Assembly: GCA_014706295.1 (NCBI GenBank)
Contig: JACSVZ010000001.1
Span: 117,208,763 to 117,272,762 of the forward strand
Source of the DNA: Lycocorax pyrrhopterus obiensis
Taxonomy: Eukaryota; Chordata; Aves; Passeriformes; Paradisaeidae
Length of the DNA stretch: 64,000 bases
Direction: 5' to 3'
The notes beneath the pieces are model-generated. The model saw only the letters and a list, made by a program, of their open reading frames with translations, searched no databases and was not told where the DNA came from. Shown piece after piece: positions 25,401 through 35,861 of the stretch (the stretch's first letter is position 1; each line of letters starts with the position of its first letter). Made by a program: the position numbers and the translations under genes.

Positions 25401-28400
25401 GACATACTACAGCCTTCTCATCACTGCCCTCACATTTCAGTGGCTTCCTCCATCCTCACAAGGAATATGAAGGAGGATTTCCACTGTTATTTACTTTTAC
25501 AAAGTATATTTTTGCCAGAACTTCTGCAAATTATGTCCAGAAACTCCAGGAAAAAAGATAGGTGCTTCCTCACTCCTCGTCATGTCTCTAATATTTTATA
25601 CTACAACAACCCAGGGTACTTTTAATTCTCTTTATCTCACGACATCTAGCCCTGGCACACCTTGTCTGCATTAAAATTCAGCATAATCCAGATTAAATAT
25701 AAGGCTAGGGTAAATCAGGGTCAGCAAATGGAACAGGTTTAACAAGACAGAGTTTTTGGTTGCAAGTCATCACGCAGAAAGAATTTTTGGCTAATTTGGC
25801 TAATTGGCATTAGTCTTTAGAAGGACAGAAGAACAGTTGCAGTAAGTGTGTGTTTTGGAAGGAAAACTCAAGCTGTTGAGAAATGGGGTATTTGGTTTGC
25901 TTAAATTCCCTGCCATAGCTTGAAATTCTATTCCATTTTGTGTAAATAGTGAGGGGTTTATAGATAGGCTTTTTTCAGCCATGATGCAAGTGAAGAACAC
26001 TGGTGTGGATTCCAAAGTGAGGTAAATTGTGGTGAGTTATTTTGGCTGAGGATGAGTGGAGCTTGCCCAGACCACATATCCCTTTCATGAAGTGTGAAAG
26101 AGGTTACACTGAATAAATAGTTCTGCATGTCAACAAGTGAGGTTTTCAATAGTAAAACAAACAGCTATCAGAAGATAGCTAGAACATAAATGGGAATTCT
26201 CATTTTTAGGGCATGCCAGACAAATCTTGACTGCTGCAGACCTTGAAACACATCTACAAATCTTTACAGTCATGCAATTTTTTCTTCCTGTTATTTATGG
26301 TTTTCTGTATAAAATGGATAGCCCTTTTCAAACTTGTGGACAAGCAGCCAAGTATCATTCCTTAGAAGAAAAGTCCAATCCAGCTTTAATGCCAACATTA
26401 GTTTTGATACGCAGCTTATATTTTTCCTTTGGCCTGGGAGAATTTTTTAATTTTTGTTCTGTTTTGTTTGGGTTTTTTGGCCTCATTGGCTACAAGTCTG
26501 TGCTTTTTGATATTTTTGGCATTCCTTTAGAAGTTCTACCATTTCTGACATCCTGATTTAAAACTCAAATGACAACTCTGCTTACTTTGAATCTTGCTTA
26601 CATGAGTCTTGCTCAGTCCTTAAATCACAAACCGATAAATAGCTCAGAATGTGTTCTGAGTCTTGCATAGAGGATTGAAAGGCCAAAAGGACCTGGGTAA
26701 AACTCATTTGCACCTCAGGTTATGAATAGGCAGCTCAACAGCGGTGTGAGAGCACAGTGGCAGAAGTTTGACCTCATGCAAAACCTGGTGTCACCTCAGA
26801 GCCTTCATGTCACCATCCTTTGAAGGAGGTTTGCTGTCACCCGAATGACTGTGCAGCACTGCGGAGAAAACTGGGAAACAGCAGTAAATAACCGAGTAAA
26901 CAACAGCTTGGCCTGCTCTTTTAGGGAACTGCCTGCTGGACCAGCCCAGGAAGCACATCGTGGGCCCCGAGGAGCTGCCGGGGCAGACGTACGACGCCAT
27001 CCGGCAGTGCAAGCTGGCGTTCGGCGCCGAGTACACGGTGTGCCCCGGCATGGACGTGTGCTCCCGCCTCTGGTGCGCCGTGGTGCGCCAGGGACAGATG
27101 GTCTGCCTCACCAAGAAGCTGCCCGCCGTCGAGGGCACGCCCTGTGGCAAAGGAAGGATCTGCCTGCAGGGGAAATGCGTGGACAAAACCAAGAAGAAAT
27201 ACTACTCGGTAAGTTCCCGAGGGGAATTCTGAAAGGTGATCCCTCAGAGGTGCTGATTTTTGTGGGAGTGAAATGGGCTGCATGGAAGTCAGATTGAAAG
27301 CTGCCTTGTTTTTTTTAGCACATAATTGGGGTGTTGTTGGTGAGGGATGTAGGAAAAATGCTGCTGAGGTCAGGAAGTTGTATTTTCTTCTTTAAGGAGA
27401 GCCTTCATTCCTGGAAAACTGGGAACACAGAGGAGGTGATTTGCCCATTCAGTAAATCAGTTATCAGGGCTTCTTGGCCATGGAATGCAAGACAAATTAC
27501 ATCTCTACATTTAATTTACAGCCCTCATCTGAAAGGCCCCAGGGCCCTAATTCTAATGAAGAAAAAGGCAGATTAAATTAATCCAGAATATAATCTTTGG
27601 AGCAGAGAAGTTTATGCTTCCAGTGACAGAGAACCTCTATCTACTTCATACCTCTGAAGAGTCCCCAGGCTCATGAGAGCTGTCAGCTGCACAGTTCAGA
27701 TACTTCTAAATTCACTGGGTAGATAGTAGCCCCTTCTGTTACACCCACAGAAGAGCCATGGACTTGTAGAGCTTTGTGAAAATATTTGCAAACTATGGGA
27801 ACCTTTCAAATCAAGCTACAGCCTTTATAACACCCTTTTAAAATGGATTTCTATGCCTTTTTTTATGGATTTATATACTTCTACATGATATTGCAATACT
27901 ATAGCCAACGCAGCAGAGTTGACAACTCCACCTCTTGCCAGTAATTCCAGGCAATATGTACACATCACAGTAGCTGGATTTAATTCATCTCAGATTAGCA
28001 CTACAGATATATTCTGGGAGCTGAACCCCTTGAAGCCAGTTTAAGGGGCCTTTTTGGTAGGAATAGCAAAAAATAAGAGAGCAGCACATGAAACTGTGGG
28101 TGTGTTCCATGAAGAGGCTGAAGGCGGCTGTGCAGAGCAAGGCCCAGTATTGCCTTTGCACCCCCAGTGCAAATGAGATGTCATCAGTGTGCAAATAAAA
28201 GATAGAAATTAACTCTGCTGGGAGAAGGAAGATTCCTAAGACCTGTTATCCCTGATAAAATGGCTAAGGAATTGCCTTCAGTTGAGGAAAGCATTAGCAG
28301 TGACTTTGAGATGTAACGACTCCATTCCCGCTTGGATGGCAAACTCACTCACCTCTCACTCACCTCCCACTGCTCGTGTGTTTTTCAGGCCTCAAGCCAT

Positions 28401-31400
28401 GGCAACTGGGGGTCCTGGGGGCCCTGGGGACAGTGCTCCCGTACCTGTGGGGGGGGAGTTCAGTTTGCCTATCGTCACTGCAACAACCCAGCCCCCAGGA
28501 ACAACGGGAGATACTGCACAGGCAAGAGGGCCATCTACCGCTCCTGCAACGTCACTCCCTGCCCCGCCAACGGTGAGTGCCCTCCTGCTCCAGCCCTCCC
28601 TTCACAGACACTAAATGCTGATTGTCTGCCTGAAACCACACAGCAAAGGCCCACTGTAGCCTCGCCAAAATGTATTTATCAGGGCAAGACATTCAGCATT
28701 AGTACAATATCCTGATTCTTCACCCACACCTCGCCCTGGACGCGGTAGAGAAAGGACGCTTGAGCGAAAAAAAGCCAGTCCTCTAAAATGAAACATAATG
28801 CAAACTTTAGACCTTTAATGCTTGTTATGCCATGGGGAGACTTCCAAGCTAAAACAGTAGAGGGATTGGAAGGCCTGTTCTAAGTGAAGAAGTGGTATGA
28901 CATAACTTAAAAATGATGTAGGAAAGAAATCAGAATAATAGATGGACATAATGATATTTGCAGCGTGGTCTGAAATAGACACTGATGATGTGAATAATTC
29001 CACAGCTAAATCCTTCCGACAAGAGCAGTGTGAAGCAAGGAATGGCTATCAGTCTGATGCAAAGGGGGTCAAGACTTTTGTGGAATGGGTCCCCAAGTAT
29101 GCTGGAGTACTGCCTGGAGACGTCTGCAAGCTCACCTGCCGAGCCAAAGGGACCGGCTATTATGTGGTATTTTCTCAGAAGGTAATGGCAACTCCAGTCA
29201 GGGTTTCATGCTCCACTTTAGAAGTGTCCCATATTTTAGAAATCTTTCTCTACGACCAGGGAAAAGAAGTTAATCATACGATTCAAAGATTGAAGTGCGT
29301 GATTAGATTTAATGGTTCGATCCAGTGGTTGTACATTAGGGCCAGAACCAGCCTCTAAAATGAGACAAGTTTTTCCACATCTCAGTATGTGAATTCATGA
29401 AGAATATGGGCCTCTCTGCACTAGTTTGTTTTCAGGAGTGGATAAAGGGGTTTCTGCCTCGAGTTTTCTGTCATTCTGGGGTTTTCTGGAGGAGAAAGAC
29501 TATTAGGAGAAAAGAGTAAGTCAAAAACCCTGAACTATGTTTAAGGAGTCCAGAGTAACTCTCACACAAGCAATTAATATGGGATGTGACTTGTGGTCAC
29601 TTTTATCAGATGCAATCCAAACTGAAAGTTATCTGTCCTTGCTTTTGTCCTTTTGCTAAATTTCATCTGATTTGTGACAAGAACATGGGAGAAGACCAGT
29701 CTTGTCTGTCAGGGGAGGTGACCTGCTCTGAGTTGGTGACTTAAAGAAGGAACTGGGTTTTGCCAGGTGGATCCAAAAAGGCAAATTTCTGTGGCAGTTT
29801 GAACCAAGTTTTATTTGCTTGCCCAGGTCACTGATGGCACAGAGTGTCGACCCTACAGCAACTCAGTCTGTGTCCGAGGGAAGTGCATCCGAACGGGCTG
29901 TGACGGGATCATCGGATCCAAGCTCCAGTATGACAAGTGTGGGGTGTGTGGAGGAGACAACTCCAGCTGCACGAAAGTCATGGGAACCTTCACCAAAAAG
30001 AGGTACTGATCTCAGTAGTAAATGCACCTTGTTGTGCAAATAATAACTGCCATGTGCTGCTTGCTTTCTGTCTCTGAATGCAGTTTGCTTTCACGTGGGG
30101 AAAAAAACACATTGCCTGTAGATTATTGCAGTTTCCAGATGTGTGCAGCTGGCTCTTAGCATTACCCTGAAATTGGCAAAGCATCAACTGGCAAAGCACT
30201 GCACCCAGCTCATTTCTGACACAAAGCGCCAGTGATGCAGGTGAGCATCAACAGGAATAAGGCACAGCAACTCGTGCCACTTGCAAATCTTGCTGTGCCA
30301 GATGGATTGTGGTTCCTAGACGACACAGAAAAAGAAAGACAGGAATTAATAAGAAAGTTGCTGAAATCGGAATTATCTGTATCTCTGAAATTTTGCCTTT
30401 CCCACTTGTTGCTGCATTAGCACATTACACCCTGAGAATGTTTTTCCATCTCATCTATTTTGAGTGACACTGAGGACATCCCACCTGATTTTGTGACGCA
30501 CATTCCTTGTAGAAGTAGTGGACAGAAGCAGGCAGCTGTAAACACCTTCCTTAATAGCAGAGAGAGGTTATACCCTAAAATTACCTTTTCCCCCTGCTGA
30601 GTATGTGTGGAGTTCAGGTAAACAGATGAGATATCAGAAATATCATAGGCTTAAGCATGACTATATCCCTTCATATGCCTTCATATCCCTTCATGTCCAT
30701 TGGCATAGTATCAATCTGCAGATGGATATTTTAAAGTCAAAATATTTAGAGCAGTTATCCATGAGCCATTTTTCTGTCAGAGGTCACCTTTTAACTGTAA
30801 TAAAACTTAATACAAGTGAAATAAAAGGAACTGCTGCCGTGGTTTTCTCTCACCCCATTGTGGGGGCAGTACTGATAGAACAGTCTCAAGTAAGTCCTTT
30901 CTGTCTGAACTGATTTTTTTTCCTCTTCAATTCTTAACATTCATGGAAAAATTGGGATTTTTAATCATCATTTATACATACTCCAAGGTCTCAAAGGACT
31001 GATCTATGCATAGAAACTTTAAGTTGACAATTTCTACTCAGAGTCAGTGACTGCATTAAACATCTTTTATATATAAACTTGATTTTGTTTCATACCTTCC
31101 AAATTCTTACATGGCATATTGAAAGCTACCAGAAGTTGAAATCTGACTCCTGAAATGATCTTTTATTTCTATACATTTCAACAGACTGATTAATAGCAGT
31201 CAAAAATGACTTGGAGAGTGAATTTATCCTAAAAATAAACATAAGTAATCTTCATCCTGGTAAACCAATGATTGCTCACCAAATGATGCCAAAACATCTC
31301 TGCCAAAAAGAATGGCTTTCCATCCAAATTAGTAATTATATAAACCAAACCTTTTCCAATTTGTAAATATTGGAGTGTCTGGGATGTCTAAATGAAGATG

Positions 31401-33900
31401 ACAGTGGGAGACATATTTCATGTGATTCAGTAATAATCAAGCTCCAGGAAAAGTGTTAGAGGGGCTCCATGAGTTTCAGGGAGGCCAGATTTGTATAATA
31501 CATACACTTGGAAATGGAGAGATTTATTGTAATGATCCCTGTGAAGTTACCATCTTACTCCTTCAAATCATGCCTTTAAGTGTCATGAGACTGGCCAGAG
31601 GGTAAAATTATGTTCTAATATGATTTTGATTGGATTTTGGACTGCTGATTTATTTTTACTGGAAAAGTTGTTTGAGGCGATTCTTCTCTGCGAGTAATTG
31701 ACGTTAAAATAAACCCTCGATTAAAATAGTGAAATCTTAATTGTCTGTAAACTGTTGTTACAGTTTTGTATGAAAGGGCAGTGCTGGTAGGAAAACTGTC
31801 TTTCCTCCACTGAAAAATGTCAGCTCCCTTGTTGCTGTCCATTATAAACCAAATTTTAGCAATCTGTACATTAAGTGTAGAGGAAACTTAAATTTACAGG
31901 GCAAAACCAGTATTTCCCATTGGAGACAATTGCTGTAACAACATTTGTTTGTACTTTTTTTTCTTTCAAAGCAGGCAAAACAGAATCTTCTGGGAAATTT
32001 GCTTCCTAAAATTTTTGTTTAAAAAGCTGTAAAGCCAAATTATCAGAAGTTGGGAAAGTGGAGAATTAATGCTTCTCTGTGCACATGGAGCATTACGGCT
32101 CTCCGTGCAGACAACTTGAATTCTCCAGGACTGCTTGTAGGTTTTGAACAAATGATTTTGTAACTTTAATGACATGTTTGCACTGAGTTATTCTGGCAAC
32201 AGTTGTGTAAAAATATTTGTGCAGTGCTGTAGAGCAGTCTCCAGCCTGGGTTCGCACCATATTCCTCCAGCTTTGTGGAGGTGCTAAAGCAATAGAGTCT
32301 TAAGTCATTGTCCCATAACTGCTGGAAATAGCAGGGGAGGAGCACAAATGTTTCATCTGTAATATGTGCAGTCTCTACTTGTGCAGCCAGAAGTTCTCAA
32401 AATTAGCAGTCTGTTCTTTAAACAATCCCAAAGAAGATGCCATCACTTTCATGTATTTTTAATTTTTCTCATTAAACCTTTCAGATACAAGGTACTTGCA
32501 GGATGGCTTTGTCACGGGTTTAGAAATAAAAACACATCTCTAAAGTCCAGCTGGTAGCTTATAGCTGTGTAAAGCCTTTAGATTTTCTTCTACATATCAG
32601 TAAAGTTAAAATAACATACTCGAGATAGTGATAAATTCCAGCACACTTGCAGGTTTTGAATGCTTGTCACTTTTGGTAAAAGAGTTTAATCTCTTTTTCT
32701 AAATCCCAGTTAAGATACTTCATAAGTAGTAGAGAACTCCGTGATGGTACAAATGAAGCCGTTGGGTGCCCCTCTTATTAGACACTTGATGATTAATCTT
32801 CGGCTTTATGAATTTCAAAGTAAACAAATTTTTTCTCGGTGATCAAGATTATTTTTAAATGTTCCCAAGGTACCTCTACCCAGCTGTTCCTCTGCTCGTG
32901 CTTTCCTTAATCATCATTATAGCAAAGACAGCAAGAAACAGCTGTAACCAATGCATATCTCATTATCTTTTCCTTGGCAGGCAGCGCGTGCATCATATTT
33001 CAAATCTCCCACCCTTCGCTGAAATCTATAAGCTATCTGTTATTTTTCATTCCTCTGGTATCTGACCCACGTCAGACTGTCCCTAAAGCTAAAGATTAAG
33101 CAATCTGCAAGAAGTGCAGTAGGAATTTCTTGGAGAACACGAAGAACAACACAGTAGGCCAAGAGCGGAACCTGGTTAAATTAATCTTAGGGAAAATCCA
33201 GGTGGCCTGAGCTGAAACGAAGCAAGATGTTGTTGTCCATAGGTTGGACTTAAAGGTCTGTTCCAGCCTAGTTGATTCTGTGATTCTGTGTCATGCCAGT
33301 GAGACTCTTCCTTCTTTCCCTTCCTTCAGCAAGGGCTACACGGACGTGGTGAAGATCCCGGAAGGGGCGACGCACATCAAAGTGCGGCAGTTCAAGAGCA
33401 AGGACCAGAGCAGGTTCACGGCCTACCTGGCCCTGAAGAAGAAGAGCGGGGAGTACCTGGTCAATGGGAAGTACATGATCTCCACCTCGGAAACCATCAT
33501 CGACATCAACGGCACCGTCATGAACTACAGCGGCTGGAGCCACAAGGACGATTTCCTGCACGCCATGGGCCACTCGGCCACCAAGGAGATCCTGATCGTG
33601 CAGATCCTGGCCACCGACCCCACGCAGCCCGTGGACGTGCGCTACAGCTTCTTCGTGCCAAAGAAACAGGGGCAGCTGGCAAACTCTGTCCCCAGCAGCG
33701 GTGGCGGCAGCAAAGTGACTGCGCCGGCCGCGCAGCCCCGCTGGGTGACGGGGCCCTGGCTCTCCTGCTCTCGAACGTGCGACACGGGCTGGCACACCAG
33801 GACTGTCCAGTGCAAGGATGGGCACGGGAAACTGGCCAAGGGATGTCTGCTCTCCCAGAGACCCTCAGCATTCAAACAGTGCTTGCTGAAAAAGTGCTAA
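605..33900 (+). CDS. ADAMTS5: ADAMTS5, aggrecanase-2 (complete, 8 exons)
   Basis: This is a secreted zinc metalloprotease that cleaves aggrecan and versican in extracellular matrix. Coding exons are 605-1456, 11599-11731, 22967-23134, 26925-27208, 28389-28572, 29006-29181, 29827-30002 and 33330-33900. Together they give 2544 nt, 847 residues plus TAA. Every intron is GT-AG and all phases join. Visible parts: hydrophobic signal peptide (1-16); propeptide with cysteine-switch C157; seven-Arg furin site 171-177; metalloprotease from 178 with [11 protein letters not shown] 326-336 (zinc ligands H326, H330, H336) and Met-turn M355; disintegrin-like about 385-479; TSP1 repeat from W486; Cys-rich about 540-650; spacer with sequons N718 and N723; one C-terminal TSP1 repeat (795-847). 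A single C-terminal TSP1 repeat and no PLAC domain fit ADAMTS5 rather than ADAMTS4, 8 or 15. It is shorter than the mammalian protein (about 930), mainly in the propeptide. ADAMTS1 lies downstream in tandem. Confidence 0.97.
1115..1135 (+). repeat. ADAMTS5: (CGG)6CGC repeat encoding the furin site
   Basis: Six CGG codons and one CGC encode seven consecutive arginines (171-177) just before the mature N-terminus. The proprotein convertase recognition sequence is therefore a trinucleotide microsatellite. The codons are seen directly; the furin role is established for ADAMTS5, where cleavage follows a run of Arg. Confidence 0.9.
4630..4785 (+). other. Exon-like open segment in ADAMTS5 intron 1
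   Basis: A 156-nt stretch is preceded by an acceptor-like tttcctcaaggcag and followed by the strong donor CCAG|gtgagt. It is open as 52 codons in phase 0 at both ends, the same phase as intron 1. Included, it would insert 52 residues in frame between TRE and DLCG of the metalloprotease. I recognise no family for the peptide. The frame stays open beyond the donor to 5025, so a chance ORF is quite possible. Exon status is inference. Confidence 0.2.
9507..9845 (-). mobile_element. CR1 LINE 3' fragment
   Basis: On the + strand it reads as the reverse complement of a CR1 3' end: a cacagaatcacagg start (complement of the ATTCTGTG-type tail), then gttggaaatgacctc, gagtccaaccc, cacctccagggatggggcctcc and the cctgtcagggagttg block. 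This is a 5'-truncated insertion on the minus strand in ADAMTS5 intron 1. ORFs inside it are repeat-derived. Confidence 0.9.
11599..11731 (+). CDS. ADAMTS5: ADAMTS5 exon 2: metalloprotease core
   Basis: This exon is 133 nt, phase 0 in and phase 1 out, encoding residues 285-328 and the first base of codon 329. It begins [17 protein letters not shown] and ends in VAHEI, the first part of the zinc motif; H326 and E327 (catalytic base) are here. The next residue, Gly, is split G|GG across intron 2. The length equals the equivalent ADAMTS1 exon (61095-61227). Confidence 0.97.
16389..16580 (-). mobile_element. CR1 LINE 3' fragment
   Basis: On the + strand it starts aatcatggaatggtttgg, then ccctgccatgggcagaggcacc, cacttccagggatggggca and cctcaccaccctcacag. 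This is the classic reverse complement of a CR1 3' end, so the element is on the minus strand and 5'-truncated. Confidence 0.93.
17757..17862 (+). mobile_element. CR1 LINE 3' end fragment
   Basis: It reads forward as a CR1 3' end: gttaaggacatggtttagtgg, ttggcagtgtcaggtt, then ggtcttttccaacctaagtgat and a degraded octamer tail. It is short, old and 5'-truncated, and lies within intron 2. Confidence 0.88.
19490..19625 (+). mobile_element. CR1 LINE 3' end fragment
   Basis: A forward CR1 3' end: aagtgtttggacaacactct, caggcacagggtgggattct, gggccaggagctggacttgg, cccttccagcttaggatat and cctgtggttctgg as the decayed tail. The left edge is approximate. Confidence 0.88.
22967..23134 (+). CDS. ADAMTS5: ADAMTS5 exon 3: zinc site and Met-turn
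   Basis: This exon is 168 nt, phase 1 in and phase 1 out, encoding residues 329-384 and the first base of codon 385. It completes the zinc motif with GHLLGLSHD (H330, H336) and carries the Met-turn region (KRLMSS, M355). It ends DDGHG at the donor CATG|gtatgt. The same length occurs in ADAMTS1 (61595-61762). Confidence 0.97.
23135..26924 (+). other. ADAMTS5: ADAMTS5 intron 3 (3.8 kb)
   Basis: Phase-1 intron from gtatgt to an acceptor ending cttttag. It is AT-rich unique sequence with no repeat family I can name and no supported gene; small ORFs lack recognisable domains. Confidence 0.8.
26925..27208 (+). CDS. ADAMTS5: ADAMTS5 exon 4: disintegrin-like domain
   Basis: This exon is 284 nt, phase 1 in and phase 0 out, residues 385-479. 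It begins NCLLDQPRK and encodes the Cys-rich disintegrin-like module ([54 protein letters not shown]). The domain packs against the protease and contributes to substrate exosites in the family; there is no RGD. The donor is TCG|gtaagt. Third positions are markedly GC-rich compared with neighbouring exons 3 and 6. Confidence 0.97.
27209..28388 (+). other. ADAMTS5: ADAMTS5 intron 4 (1.2 kb)
   Basis: Phase-0 intron. Unique sequence apart from a short 11-bp tandem duplication (ctcactcacct, 28344-28365) close to the acceptor tttttcag. No gene seen. Confidence 0.8.
28389..28572 (+). CDS. ADAMTS5: ADAMTS5 exon 5: central TSP1 repeat
   Basis: This exon is 184 nt, phase 0 in and phase 1 out, residues 480-540. 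It encodes the central thrombospondin type 1 repeat. The [10 protein letters not shown] core (W486, W489, W492, C495) is the WxxWxxWxxC pattern typical of C-mannosylated TSP1 repeats; it is followed by [15 protein letters not shown]. It ends CNVTPCPAN with donor AACG|gtgagt. Confidence 0.97.
28573..29005 (+). other. ADAMTS5: ADAMTS5 intron 5 (433 bp)
   Basis: Phase-1 intron from gtgagt to an acceptor ending attccacag. Nothing else is recognised in it. Confidence 0.8.
29006..29181 (+). CDS. ADAMTS5: ADAMTS5 exon 6: Cys-rich domain, first half
   Basis: This exon is 176 nt, phase 1 in and phase 0 out, residues 541-599. It encodes [20 protein letters not shown], then [29 protein letters not shown]. 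The Cys-rich module supports aggrecan and versican recognition. The CRAKGTGYY block is shared with ADAMTS1 exon 7, which has the same length and phase. The donor is AAG|gtaatg. Confidence 0.97.
29182..29826 (+). other. ADAMTS5: ADAMTS5 intron 6 (645 bp)
   Basis: Phase-0 intron from gtaatg to an acceptor ending ttgcccag. Unique sequence; nothing further recognised. Confidence 0.8.
29827..30002 (+). CDS. ADAMTS5: ADAMTS5 exon 7: Cys-rich domain, second half
   Basis: This exon is 176 nt, phase 0 in and phase 2 out, residues 600-657 plus two bases of Ser658. It encodes [25 protein letters not shown] and the [13 protein letters not shown] block with a potential N-glycosylation site at N644. It ends in GTFTKK at donor AG|gtactg. 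Length and phase match ADAMTS1 exon 8. Confidence 0.97.
30003..33329 (+). other. ADAMTS5: ADAMTS5 intron 7 (3.3 kb)
   Basis: Phase-2 intron, AT-rich. A CR1 3' end (about 33200-33290) sits at its extreme 3' end, leaving about 39 bp of non-repeat sequence, which includes the polypyrimidine tract and acceptor ccttcag. A short direct repeat (cttcatatccc/gcc) lies near 30670. No gene seen. Confidence 0.83.
33200..33290 (+). mobile_element. CR1 LINE 3' end next to exon 8 acceptor
   Basis: It reads forward as a CR1 3' end: ccataggttggacttaaagg, tctgttccagcctagttg, then two intact tail octamers gattctgtg-attctgtg ending at 33290. The right edge is sharp; the left edge is approximate. The well-preserved tail suggests a moderately young copy. 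Confidence 0.9.
33330..33900 (+). CDS. ADAMTS5: ADAMTS5 exon 8: spacer and C-terminal TSP1 repeat
   Basis: This exon is 571 nt, phase 2 in, residues 658-847 plus TAA at 33898-33900. The spacer starts [18 protein letters not shown] and includes sequons N718 (NGT) and N723 (NYS). A divergent linker (about 771-793) precedes the single C-terminal TSP1 repeat ([17 protein letters not shown]) and the ending QCLLKKC. The exon is very GC-rich at third positions, so a 185-codon minus-strand ORF appears opposite it and is spurious. Confidence 0.97.
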
Positions 33901-34151
33901 CCTGTGGTGGTGACCTTCTTTCTAAGAGGTTTGAGTAAGCCATTGTTGACATACTGGTGTCAGGTCTGCCCAGACAGAGAGAAGCAAAGGCTTCAATGTA
34001 CTTGTGTTCAGTCTCTAATTATGGGCAGAATCTGCCTATTTGGACCAAATGAAGATGTGCACTGCTTTAAATAATAGTAGGGTGGTCTTAATATGTCAAA
34101 GAAAGTAAGCATTAAAATTGTTATAAGCCCTCTGTGTCTGCAAAAATGTAA

Positions 34152-34157
34152 AATAAA
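34152..34157 (+). terminator. ADAMTS5: Candidate proximal poly(A) signal AATAAA
   Basis: This is the first canonical hexamer after the ADAMTS5 stop, 252 nt downstream. No strong GU-rich element follows at once, so usage is uncertain. Confidence 0.4.
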
Positions 34158-34358
34158 ATAATGCAAAAGAAGAAAAACTAGTGAATGGAGGATCCTGGGA
34201 TATTTGAAGGTTACAGAATCATCTCCCCTTTTTCACCTACCTCTACTACAGTATGTCCTTAGGAAATGTCACACATCCCCATGATCCCACAGTAGCTTAT
34301 TTTATACTGTTTTGTAAATATCTTTGATTTGGTATATCACTTTATATCACTTCCTTCT

Positions 34359-34364
34359 ATTAAA
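34359..34364 (+). terminator. ADAMTS5: Candidate poly(A) signal ATTAAA
   Basis: Variant hexamer in the sequence cttctattaaagaaatc, about 460 nt after the stop. It is a possible alternative short 3' end. Confidence 0.3.
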
Positions 34365-35855
34365 GAAATCAAAAGACAAACTACATAAGCAAAATGATTG
34401 ACCAAAGTATATCTGCAGCCCTTGTGGACTTAGTCCATCCTTCAGAAAGGGCCACAGATGTTTTACTGGGAAATGAAGAGCTTGCTGCTGGTTTTAAAAA
34501 GTGATACCTTTTGGTTTTGGCAAAAGGAAATAACGTTTTCGTGGTAGGAATTTCCTGACAGCATATCAATTATCTCCGACAAATCCTGTGTTTCCACCCA
34601 GAAATTCTCAGGAGGAGCCTTGCAGCAGCTTGCAGAGCAGGGAACCCCACGTTGCTCCAACAGCAGGAGCATCAGCAGATCCTCCCCATGTGTGTGCCAG
34701 GCGTGCACCGAAGGAGGAGCTGGCTGCCAGGAGGAGTTTGTGTACACTGTGCTTGTAAACCTCCCTGGTTCCAGCTGTGTCACAGCCTGCGGTCCTTGTT
34801 GTCACTGAACAATGGCTGCTCGAGCTGCTCCTCTCCATGAAACAAAGGCATACTGTATTTTGTAGAAAACTAGTTAGAGAACCAAAAATTACAGGTGAGG
34901 TAATCAAGTGTCTTCTAACTCAGATGTTCTGTGTTCAGCTGCTTTCTCTGTTATTTTCTCTATGGCTTCCACCTTGAATTTAACAATGTGTAATGTACCT
35001 ACATCTTTTCAAGAGGCTATAAAGGTCAAAAAAACACAGCAAACAGTTAATATTTTATCACTGTTTTGTCCATCATGTCTAACTCTGGTATTCATCTTAC
35101 CAGCACAAGTTTGTAACTATTTGTCTTTTTTTTTTTTTTTTTTTAATTGTTTTGTGTGTGTTTTGGGGTTTTTTTAAAGCTATGGAAGGCATTCATGTTT
35201 TGTATATCTACCACATTGGGGAGGAAGAGGGGTCACTAGGAAGTCAAACCACATCAGGATGTGGAGGACTTGTCCAATATCAATAAGACTGTTTCCACAG
35301 CACAGGCAGTAGCTGGTAACAGTTTTCCTTGGCAGCAATTCCTGAATCCCATTATTATCTTGTGGAAGTTCTGTGACTGAGGATGGGCATTTCACCTTGT
35401 GCAGGTGGAAGCCCGGGAGCAACCCTGTTAAAATCGCTCTCTTTAATATCAGTGGGCTTTGAATTAGGCCCTAAGATAACAGGTACCAAAAGAAATGGTA
35501 AAAAACCACTGATCAAAGTAGAACCCCATCTTTTACTCCTTTGTTCATCCACACAGGAGAGCAGGAGACTGCAGGAGGGTTTTCAGACAAGCCTCAGCTG
35601 TAAGCCAGTGGTACTTAAGCACTGAAACACCTCAGGCTCTTCTGAAAATCCCAGGCATGAAAGCAGCAGGGAAAACTTGTTGGAGTGTGGAGCAAGAAGG
35701 GCAGGTCTGACTCCAGGCTGACACAAACATGTTTTTGCAACTGTGGCATGTTTGTGTGAGCTCTCAAAAATCATGTGATGATTTCAAAACAGCATAGAGT
35801 TGCTACATCTACAACTGTGAAATCTGGAGATGGATCTGGTTTTTACCCTGTTTTA

Positions 35856-35861
35856 AATAAA
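35856..35861 (+). terminator. ADAMTS5: Candidate poly(A) signal AATAAA
   Basis: Canonical hexamer within ttttaaataaacagtacc, about 2 kb after the stop codon. Confidence 0.3.

Noticed and set aside
33268..33825. 185-codon minus ORF opposite ADAMTS5 exon 8
   Set aside because: Mirror of a GC3-rich exon; the sense frame is clearly ADAMTS5 spacer and TSP1 repeat.
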